Assembly: GCA_963576725.1 (NCBI GenBank)
Contig: OY755244.1
Span: 36,592,109 to 36,656,108 of the forward strand
Origin: Azorinus chamasolen
Lineage: Eukaryota > Mollusca > Bivalvia > Cardiida > Solecurtidae
DNA length: 64,000 nt
Direction of reading: 5' to 3'
Of this stretch, positions 56,177 through 64,000 are shown piece by piece (the stretch's first letter is position 1; the number at the start of each line of letters is the position of its first letter). Both the position numbers and the translations under genes were made by a program. The notes under the pieces were generated by a model. The model was given only the letters and a program-made list of their open reading frames with translations, did no database searches and had not been told where the DNA came from.

Positions 56177-56420
56177 CAGTTGAACTTTGATATTTCGAAC
56201 TCGGATTATTCGAACTTCGAAATACCTCGAAGTAAAAGTCTTGTCCCTTCCAAAATCTATAAAACAGGTATTTTTCTAGGATTAAGGTTCACCACTGCAC
56301 ATATCTATAACGCTCCTCTTGGAGCTTTCTTCATGACGTCCATCCTGCATTAAGCAGTCACCTGCCTAAAAGGATATAAATTATCCTAAAGTAAAATTTC
56401 GAATAATCGAGGTTTTACTG
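56177..56420. mobile_element. A3 MITE
   Basis: CAGTTGAACTTTGATATTTCG to ATCGAGGTTTTACTG. It contains CGCTCCTCTTGGAGC and GTCCATCCTGCATTAAGC, the A2-type arm. Confidence 0.8.
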
Positions 56421-57217
56421 CATATATTCTTTGGACGACTGCCAACTTGTTTTTGCAAGATTTTTACGTCTGCTTATATTTTAGTAATATGATAATGTGT
56501 ACTTCTTAAAACTTTTTGGCAGTACTAGTATGTTCTGAGTATCGAACAGTTTAAATATTGATTAAATTGCGGGTTACTCGGCGTTTGATCTAATTCAAGC
56601 TGCTTGCATATGTCACGTGTTTTTACATTACATGCGTCTAAAGATCCAAGCTCTTTGCATAGATTACTTCAGTTACGTACAATACAGGCATATAAAGATC
56701 CAAGCTCTTTACATAGGTCACTTCAGTTACGTGCAATACAGGCGTATAAAGATCCAAGCTCTTTACATAGGTTACTTCAGTTACATAAAATGCAGGCGTA
56801 TAACGATACCGAATTGATCAAAGTATCGAATCAGCAAACATAAATACACTTTGTATACAGTCAATCCAAGGAATTTCTTTGTAAAGCATGCTTTTCTAAT
56901 ATTAGAGCAAGAAGAACAACTTGATTTGTTTATAATATCGACAGTTTTGTGTATAATATTTCAGTTCTTGCCTATGCCAAGAATGTGGGAAAAATGTGCT
57001 GCATCTTGGGTATTGTGGTTTAGTTGCTAGAATTCTGCGCTGTAAGTAAAAGAAATCGTATGAATATTTGAACTAGCAAAGAAAGATATCGATCGGAGAG
57101 CAAATAAAGATTTAAAGAGAAAGATGACGTGATTAAATTGACAAAGGCTGAATTTAAAGACAGTTGTAAACGGCCGTATGACGGGACAATGATAGGCTTT
57201 ACAATTTTGAAAATATT
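56421..57217. other. Stretch with no gene, includes a minisatellite
   Basis: Apart from the 54-bp repeat at 56620-56815 and a T3 remnant near 56565-56610, nothing is recognised. Confidence 0.5.
56620..56815. repeat. 54-bp minisatellite, three to four units
   Basis: Units AAAGATCCAAGCTCTTTACA, TAGGTTACTTCAGTTACG, CAATACAGGCGTAT. The length is a multiple of three, so all frames stay open and give false ORFs. Confidence 0.9.
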
Positions 57218-57428
57218 TTAACCTTTTGCCTGCTAAGCGCGGCCTAACTGGCATTTGCAAACGATTTGGATCCAGATGAGACGCCGATTAGCTCGGCGTC
57301 TCATTAGGCTCTAAGCTCTTTGACACTCGGTGAAAAGTTGCTGAAAAGCTTTAATGAATTGGAACTATACGTGAAACGGCAACAGATTGGTGTTAAAGCA
57401 GACCTTATTTATAGCAGGCTAAGGGTAA
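57218..57428. mobile_element. T3 MITE
   Basis: TTAACCTTTTGCCTGC to GCAGGCTAAGGGTAA. Hairpin tip GCCGATTAGCTCGGC. Confidence 0.85.
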
Positions 57429-57438
57429 ATTTCCGTTC

Positions 57439-57870
57439 ATCCATTCCCTCATATACTATTTTTCAGATTCAATCTCTTTGAATAATCGTACCGAAAAGGA
57501 GCATAAACTAGAGAAAAAGGAAAAACTTAGAATTGTGTAGTTTGAAGCCATTGTGATAAATATACTTTAATAGAGCATTCGCTTCTGTGGATCAAATGCT
57601 CTTCTACAACGGTGAACATAAACGCATTTTCACGCATTTGGTCCTACATGTATATGAGCCATCTGATCAGGGCCTGCTCTGTTTACCTTTGACATGGTAT
57701 AGATATGATTTTACAGTTTTTGTCAAAGCAAAAACTTTCCGTGAAATGATAAAACTTTAGCTAATAAATATTCATGATGTCATTTTTTTACATGAATACT
57801 GAACAGGGAAAGGGTTAAAAGTGACTTTTACAGAGGCGTAAAAAGACGTCAGAATGAGGGAATGGGTTAA
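57439..57870. mobile_element. T2 MITE with nested T1
   Basis: CCATTCCCTCATATAC to GAGGGAATGGGTTAA. The hairpin region is decayed and broken by a T1 at about 57612. Confidence 0.75.
57612..57818. mobile_element. T1 MITE nested in T2
   Basis: CGCATTTTCACGCATTTGG, right arm GCCATCTGATCAGGGCC, right end GGGAAAGGGTTAA. The left arm is deleted. Confidence 0.7.
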
Positions 57871-58047
57871 CCCTTTCCTTCATAAAAACGCTTTTTCACA
57901 GATCTGATTAGGGCCTGCTCTGTTGGGTAATGGAATTTGATAGCTCTGTTTCTTTACTTTCTAACAATGATCCCGTCTCCTATGTTTCATTATAACTATT
58001 TTATAAATGAATATTCAGTAGGTATTGAAATTTGGCATAAACATAGA
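57867..58047. mobile_element. T1 MITE, left arm deleted
   Basis: TTAACCCTTTCCTTCATAAA to AACAGGGAAA, sharing its TTAA with the T2 before it. Confidence 0.75.
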
Positions 58048-58106
58048 ACAGGGAAACTCCAGAGCTACAGATAAAGGTGCGTACCCAATTACTAAAATCG
58101 TCATTT

Positions 58107-58194
58107 CTCCACCAAACCCTATACTGTGACCACTCTTTAGAATCGTCTCTTCGAGACGATTCTAAAGAGTGGTCACAGTATGGGGTTTGGTAGA
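58107..58194. repeat. F2 palindrome, near perfect
   Basis: TCTCCACCAAACCCTATACT to its complement, about 44-bp arms with centre CTCTTCGAGAC. The flank GGAGCTATTCCTGAAAATG recurs at 48275 and 62790. Confidence 0.85.
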
Positions 58195-58683
58195 GAAATA
58201 AAGGAGCTATTCCTGAAAATGTTTAAACTTACGCATCTTATTTGGACCTCTTAGGGAAAGGCTTAACCATGAATCCATGATAACATGTCTATACAGTTTG
58301 TATCTAGAGTCGGTGATTACATCTACGACCCGTCAGGCTCCAAACTGTTTGACATTCTGAGTATGATTGTGTTAACAATTTGCAAAAGAAAATCAGTATA
58401 ATTCCACTTTGAATCCTGACGCACAATATAATCTTAGCGGAGGAATGTTATTTGGCGACGAAAGCATATCTTGCTGCTACTCATTAGAGGCAATTCCAAT
58501 AAGTAGCAGCAACATGGTCTGGGGAGAAATACAAAACAAGTTTGACTGGGATTTCCTATAAACAATTCTTAACTGCAACTTTGCAATATTGCTAATATTA
58601 ACGCACATACAGCTGTGAAAATGTCAATGAAAAATATCCTTTATCGAGCATGTTTGAACATGGGCATATCACGTGGTGTTCAG

Positions 58684-58952
58684 AACCCTTAATCGACTGT
58701 GAAAAAAAATAGTACCTGCTTAAGTTTTGATCTGGTGTGATGGTTCCGGCTAATTACGATACGATATACGACTCGCACAAGCTTTTGAGGAGCACTTGAC
58801 CAAATGCCATGACACGAGCTTTTGAGAAACTATTGACCAAATGTCAAACAGCTTGGATCCTGATGAGACGCCGAGTAAATCGGCGTCTCATCGGGATCCA
58901 AGCTGTTTGCAATTGCGAGGAGCCAGGTCGCGGATAGTCGGATAAGGGTTAA
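58684..58952. mobile_element. T3 MITE
   Basis: CCCTTAATCGACTG to GTCGGATAAGGGTTAA. Hairpin tip GCCGAGTAAATCGGC. Confidence 0.85.
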
Positions 58953-59227
58953 TGATATTCTTTGTCTTCATCCCTAGCTGTGACTGACATTACAACTCAT
59001 ATCAGTCTAGACTACGTCGTTAATTCTTCCAAACTTTTGCTCTTGCGCGTGTGAAATATGGCGATAAACAAAATACGATGGTTCTGCACGATCACTTTAC
59101 ACAGTCATTTGTAAAGGCCTCTTGATAAATCACGAATAATATGAAAGTGCTTGCAACGAGTATTTGTTTATGACGCCATGACAGCATATTGTTTAATGTA
59201 TGAAGTTCCTTGACTATTTACTTGGTA
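58953..59227. other. Stretch with no gene
   Basis: Nothing recognised. Similar wording (TCATTAATTCTTCCAACCTG) recurs near 63550, next to another T3, so both may belong to a longer repeat. Confidence 0.4.
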
Positions 59228-59430
59228 AATATTCATGTAAGAAATGATCACATCATGAATAATAATAAGAGTAGTTTTATATTGGCCTGTGGACAGAGGT
59301 CATTGCAGACACTGTATAATTAGATATAGACCATTCCATCGGCAACAAGAGCATAAACTGATCAGCCGACTCTTATATAGGTGCCATCTGATCTGGGTCT
59401 TCTGTTTTCGAAGGTGCCAGAAAGACGGCG
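59228..59430. mobile_element. T1 MITE, decayed
   Basis: AATATTCATGTAAGAAATG, a weak left arm (GCATAAACTGATCAGCCG) and right arm GCCATCTGATCTGGGTC. Confidence 0.6.
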
Positions 59431-59514
59431 GATTCCAATTCTGCTACAATATTTAAGAAAATATTAAAGCAGGATATCGGCAAGTTTGAAGCTTGACGTG
59501 AGTATACAAATTGT

Positions 59515-59950
59515 CAACCCTTTCTCTGATGAATAATCAGTATATAAATAATGACAGCATGAATATTTATTAGCTGAATTTTTATAAAGGTATTTTTATA
59601 AAAGTATATGCACACATAAACATTTGGTACTGGTAGAAACTGCAGAGTCTGGGTCCATGCTTATAAAACTTTTAGTTGAGTCTGAGTTCGTTCTCAAGTT
59701 TTTGATTGGTCAGATTTGAGCCTTTGGCTCAAATCTGACCAATCAAAAGCTTGAGAACTCAAATCTAACCAATCAAAAGCTTAGGAACGAACACAGACTC
59801 AACTAAAAAGCTTTATAAGCATGGACCAGATATATTATAATATAGCAAGCAAACATAGTAGACATTGATCAGACGGCTCCCACAAGAATTGTCTGATCTG
59901 GATCTGGGTGCAAATGCGTGAAAAGACGTTTGTATGAAAGAAAGGGTTAA
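59515..59950. mobile_element. T1 MITE with nested F1
   Basis: CAACCCTTTCTCTGATG to GAAAGAAAGGGTTAA. F1 lies before the hairpin GCAAACATAGTAGAC. Confidence 0.8.
59652..59827. mobile_element. F1 foldback element with duplicated arm
   Basis: TCCATGCTTATAAAACTTTT to TTTATAAGCATGGA. The right arm has CAAATCTGACCAATCAAAAG and a second, slightly changed copy of it. Confidence 0.88.
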
Positions 59951-61094
59951 ATCATGTAAATCATTAAATAGGTTCATCCGGGTAGTACATGTAGTATATT
60001 GAAATGTTCTCATGGCATATCCAAGAAGTTCTTTACCTATGTTGACAGTTTCAGCCACCATCGGCGACCTTCCTTAGAACCGTTACCGGTTCCCGTTCCG
60101 ATGGACGTGTGGCCCTCTGTCCAATAAAGAGAGTCAAACTATTCACAGTGATCTCCCTTATCACTACGTGCGGTGATTAGGGGAGATAACTGCGTTGGAG
60201 GTTGAAAGAGAGTATGTCACCTTCAAGTTTCAAGTTTTATTTGTATAAGTGCACAAGTCCCAAACAATGTGGGAGACATCAGCATAACATTTATACATTT
60301 TCAAATACAATAAATGTCACGTACATAATAAAAAGTGCACAAAACAGTAATGCCGGGAAACAGATATACCTACAGTTATATATGGCAAGGGGGTGGCAGC
60401 CAGTCCCTGATCGGCCAAGATGGTGATCAGTGGACCGCATTGCCTTGTCCGAGTCGATCTGAATAAGATAAAGGAGCAACTAGCTGGGATTAACTTTTCA
60501 TAGTAAGTATCCATTCTTTCTATAATAACCACTGTTTCTGAAGACAAAAATGATTCTAGCTACAAATTTATTTTACATCTGTCAGCTGGCTTTCTATTCC
60601 CCACTCCGAACTAGAAAACAGAATACCTTGCGCTCTCGATGGGGGTAGGGGTGGATCATCATCATAATGCTGGTCTAACCACACGAAACGAAAGCTGCTA
60701 GACGAGCATGATGATTACTTTCACCAAAATAAATTTTTAGTATAAACGACTGTGTTTTACAGAAAATGTATCCCCACCCCGAAAGCTTTGCATCCGCTTT
60801 CGACAAGAGCGAATACGAGACAAATAACCTACAAAGTATACATTGTGTACATATAAACCTATGTGTACGGACTCGTACATTTACACATATATGAGAACGC
60901 ATATGAATACACATAGACCTATACACACATGACTGAAAATAATATATAATATACACGAAACACAGCTCCAGCCTGCACTGAGCTACCGCCTGTCTAAAAG
61001 ATTGTAACCGGACCATCTTTCGAGTGGTCGTTACAGCAGGGTCATTCTGTATAAGTACTTGTATCTGTTTGGGTTAAATAAGTATAACAGTCAA
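59951..61094. other. Stretch without a gene
   Basis: A short hairpin ATCTCCCTTATCAC to GTGATTAGGGGAGAT lies at 60151-60188. A possible LINE 3' end (minus) begins near 60230 (TCAAGTTTTATTTGTATAAG). A decayed A2 end lies at 60965-61051. Confidence 0.4.
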
Positions 61095-61475
61095 TTAAAT
61101 ACAGTTTAGTTGGGTGAAATATTGCATTATTCTACCACAAAACCTACTGAAATTTTCTTGTTGACACAAACTACTACAGTTGATGAGTTGAATGAATTTT
61201 GCCATGCACGGCCTGTTCCTATAGTATTCATCTATATATTTTACTCTAGCGTCTTGGAATAATGGACAAGCAAACAGATAGTGATACTCGTCGCCTATTT
61301 GAGTACAGACGGTGCATTTACGTTCGTTATATGGCTTGTTTTTCCACCGACCTATTTCAATCGGGAGGCGATGATTCCGGGTGACAAATCTGATTATAGT
61401 TTTGCTCATATATAATGGGAGCTTAGCAACGTAAGAATTTCGCGTGAAACCTGGTACCTGCTCATTACCGGTTTG
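61095..61475 (-). pseudogene. LINE 3' fragment: C-terminal zinc-binding part of a reverse transcriptase ORF
   Basis: The minus-strand frame extends upstream of the ATG at 61409 (QVPGFTRNSYVAKLPLYMSK). It then reads NHRLPIEIGRW, CTVCTQIGDEYHYLFACPLF and ends YFTQLNCI. This CxxC...HxxxxC region after the NHRLP-GRW motif is the C-terminal tail of many molluscan non-LTR reverse transcriptase ORFs. A stop about 70 bp upstream of the ATG marks the broken 5' side, so it is a 5'-truncated copy as LINEs often leave. It is a different lineage from the element at 1-2112 as far as can be told, since the regions do not overlap. Confidence 0.75.
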
Positions 61476-61601
61476 CTACTCGCTATCCAGACAACTCACC
61501 TGTTTTACTCTCTGATTGTCCTACCTATGTGATGTCATTATTTTTCACCTTATTATTCATATAGTAAACGTTTAATTTAACGCTACATTATTTATATGCT
61601 A

Positions 61602-61848
61602 TTAACCATTTACTCCATAGATACGCCTTTCTACGCCTTTGCAAACAGATTTGACCCAGATCAGACGGCTTCTATAAGAGCCGTCTGATCAGGATCTGCT
61701 CTGTTTGCGTACGGAATTATAATAAACCTGACTCTACAGTTTCCAACACCAAAAAACTCCTATGTAACATAGGTCATTATAAATTTCCAGCCAATACGAA
61801 TATTGATGTTACTATTTCTTACATGAATATGCAACAGGCATTGCGTAA
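61602..61848. mobile_element. T1 MITE
   Basis: TTAACCATTTACTCC, hairpin GCAAACAGATTTGACCCAG with tip GGCTTCTATAAGAGCC. Both changes at the tip are complementary. Confidence 0.82.
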
Positions 61849-61955
61849 AACAAACACGAGTGAGCTACTTATTCCAGAACACTTAAATATGTAATTTACT
61901 ACTAAGAAACATTTCAAAGTACCCATACGGTTTGAAAATAATGAAAACAATGTCA

Positions 61956-62167
61956 TAACCCTTCTAACGCTGATAAAAATCATGTCCGCCCAATCTCTGA
62001 TTTACCGAACTTTTCATTGACTTCCAATTCGATCAAATATTTGGAGAAACTACTGACCGAATGGCAAACTGGGTAGATCCTGATCAGACGCCGAGTTACC
62101 CGGCATCTCAAAGGCATCCAACCAGTTTTCTAATGCTAGTCAAGATGCGCTTGGCATTAGAAGCGTG
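61956..62167. mobile_element. T3-like MITE
   Basis: AACCCTTCTAACGC to GCATTAGAAGCG. Hairpin GATCAGACGCCGAG with tip GTTACCCGGC. Confidence 0.7.
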
Positions 62168-62314
62168 AAAACCTAATTTGTATTAAACTTCGAGAAACAA
62201 ACAATCATTCGATGAGACACAAAGGAACGTATTGCGTGATGGTCTTGTATTACATTCGTATTTTACACAATAATATATTACGCACACAGGAAGTCAGATC
62301 AATATTCATTCGTT

Positions 62315-62520
62315 TCAACCCATTGCTTCATATTGACGCATTTTGACGTCTCTGTAAAAATCACTTTTTGAAACCATTGCGATAAATAGAGCATTTGCTC
62401 CATAGGAGCAAATGCTCTAACTACACAATTCTAAAAGTTTCCTTTTTCCTGGTAAATGCTCCTTTTCAATAATATTACTTATAGAGGATGTGTCTAAAAC
62501 AGCCTATGAGGGAAGGGGTT
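62315..62520. mobile_element. T2 MITE
   Basis: CAACCCATTGCTTCATATTG to GAGGGAAGGGGTTA. Tip TTGCTCCATAGGAGCAA; the outer right arm is deleted. Confidence 0.8.
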
Positions 62521-62679
62521 ATGTTTCAGAAGTAAGACAGCAGCTGATCATTGCTCAACATTTAACCTTGTTTGCATTATAATTGTTTTCATATTCGGAA
62601 ATAGTACATTTCTGTTTGTAATTTATCTAGATTCTCTCGAACAGAGATCTACAATAAGGTTTATACTCAAATTCTAAAA

Positions 62680-62800
62680 TGGCCACTTCTCCACCAAATG
62701 CCATGTTGTGACCACTGTTGAGAATTGTATCTTTGAGACCAATCTAAAGTGTGGTCACAATATTGCGTTTTGTGTAGAAATAAGGGAGTTATTCTTGAAA
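62680..62800. repeat. F2 palindrome, diverged
   Basis: CTCCACCAAATGCCATGTTG and GTGGTCACAATATTGCG pair loosely. The tail GGGAGTTATTCTTGAAAATG matches the other copies. Confidence 0.7.
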
Positions 62801-63023
62801 ATGTTTTATTTTACGTTTCTTATTTGGGCCTCTGCTCTCTAATACGAAACGAGCATGTCGGTACTGAGAAAAGCCTTGACCAAGAGAAGTTCTTGCCGAA
62901 GAGAAAGTCTTGACCAGGAGAAAGTCTGGACCAAGACGTCACAGTCTTAACCCGTATCCATCTGTGTAAATTTAATGCCTGTCTAAACTTTTATTTGTTC
63001 AGGTTTGACTACGCCCGACTGGA

Positions 63024-63271
63024 TTAACCCTTTCCCTGATGAATATTCATGTAGGAAATAATGACGTCATGACTATTAATTAGATTGTTTTTATAATGGC
63101 ATAGGAACACAGGACATTTTGGCTCAGACAGAAGCTGTAGAATTAGATCTATATTACACCATCAGCAAATAGAACAGACCCTTATCAGACGGCTCCTTGA
63201 GGAGCCGTCTGATCCGGTTCTACTCTGTTTGCAGGTGCGTTCAAATGCGCTTACATAAGGGAAAGGGTTAA
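63024..63271. mobile_element. T1 MITE, complete
   Basis: TTAACCCTTTCCCTGATG to GGGAAAGGGTTAA. Tip GGCTCCTTGAGGAGCC. Confidence 0.92.
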
Positions 63272-63390
63272 ACGTTTGAGTCATTATTGGTCGAGTGTCA
63301 AACAGCTTGGATCCTGATGAGACGACGAGTTACTCGGCGTCTCATCTGGATCCACTCTGTTTATAAATGCGATCCAGATCGCGAACCACC
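63272..63390. mobile_element. T3 MITE, outer ends unclear
   Basis: Hairpin CAGCTTGGATCCTGATGAG with tip GACGAGTTACTCGGC, directly after a T1 copy. Confidence 0.75.
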
Positions 63391-63656
63391 ACGGTATAAT
63401 GGCAAGTATCGTTTCATCACTTCAATACACATGATAATAAAGTAGGATATATAACGAGATGCTATGTAACCGCTGGGGGTCATACCAGCCATATGTCATT
63501 CTCTCAACCTTGCTATAAGTGACACTAAAGCTCATTGCAGGCTAGACTCTGTCATTAATTCTTCCAACCTGTTGCATTTGTTCCAGGAGTGGTGATTAAC
63601 AGAATATAACAGTTCTGCATGGTCACTTTACAAAAAAGCAACCTTTTACAGATATC
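63391..63656. other. Stretch with no gene
   Basis: No gene. Related to the flank of the T3 at 58684. Confidence 0.4.
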
Positions 63657-63899
63657 TTAACCCTTCGCTTGCTATTCACGTCAATATACCTACCTGTAAA
63701 TAGTGAAGACCCAGATGAGACAACTGCTGCAAGAGCTGTCTCATCAGGGTCTGCACTATTTACAAATTGATTTGCACAACTCCACAGCAGTGATTGCACA
63801 GCGCAATACTTGTACACAGTGAATATATATGTAATTATACAACCGGGCATGGGTAAAGAAGGAGAAATGTACTTTAAATTTCAGCAAGCGAAGGATTAA
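63657..63899. mobile_element. T4 MITE, opposite orientation
   Basis: TTAACCCTTCGCTTGC to AGCAAGCGAAGGATTAA. Tip CAACTGCTGCAAGAGCTG. Confidence 0.88.
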
Positions 63900-64000
63900 T
63901 AAATCACGGGTCATATACCACTTCATGTTTTTGTCAATTTAAACTTACAATGTATATCGAACACAAACTGCCCTTGTGATACAAAAATAAACCGTTTTTA

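Noticed and set aside
56604..56843. Open frames with repeated KDPSSLHRLLQLR peptides
   Set aside because: A 54-bp minisatellite keeps two frames open at once. No start context or splice support.
59652..59827. ATTGGTCAG/CTGACCAAT in F1 as promoter CCAAT boxes
   Set aside because: They are arm sequences of a dispersed foldback repeat with no gene start nearby.

Overview
This is a 64 kb, AT-rich animal window. The mollusc-type repeats (bivalve pearl-like elements with GACG microsatellites, a tRNA-derived SINE, PHD-endonuclease LINEs) and the kind of genes seen point to a bivalve. The species cannot be fixed from the sequence. The window is gene-poor and unusually rich in short hairpin transposons. 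A 200-base assembly gap lies at 9547-9746.

Three coding areas stand out. (1) 1-2112, minus strand: a non-LTR retrotransposon with PHD finger, endonuclease and the start of the reverse transcriptase. It runs off the left edge and carries one in-frame stop. (2) 15820-18732, plus strand: a two-exon gene for a secreted, cysteine-rich, receptor-ectodomain-like protein with a somatomedin-B-like motif. It ends after one hydrophobic stretch, and its intron is filled with miniature transposons. (3) 29560-41073, minus strand: a SAMD9/SAMD9L-like innate-immunity NTPase gene. Its 4.7 kb last exon carries the NTPase core. A separate 105-bp exon, joined by matching splice phases, encodes a RHIM amyloid-type motif, and a charged low-complexity first exon lies 6 kb upstream. 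Two decayed elements also have coding remains: a mariner transposase (55058-55640) and the 3' end of a LINE (61095-61475).

Most of the rest is MITE families built on near-perfect hairpins. I use these names. T1-T5 begin TTAA-CCCTTT or TTAA-CTCTTT and insert at TTAA, as piggyBac elements do (T1 hairpin GCAAACAGAGCAGACC; T2 GAAACCATTGTGATAAATAG; T3 GTTTGGATCC; T4 GTAAATAGTGCAGACCC; T5 GTGAAGTCCC). A1-A5 begin CAGT and are flanked by TA, as pogo/Tc1-mariner elements are (A1 CAGTAAAACCTCTCTATAACG; A2 CAGTAGAACCCCTCTAATGC; A3 CAGTTGAACTTCGATATC; A4 CAGTGAAGCTC; A5 CAGTAGTACAACG). F1-F3 are other foldback repeats. Several insert into one another, which gives empty-site proof of target preference. 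Unrelated T and A families share the same hairpin tip, GCTCCTATAGGAGC. Pearl-like elements (P) form the third large class. One carries about ten 145-bp units with TGACCTTTGACC nuclear-receptor-type sites.

The strongest candidates for something new are the RHIM-SAMD9-like gene architecture and the hairpin tip shared across transposon superfamilies.
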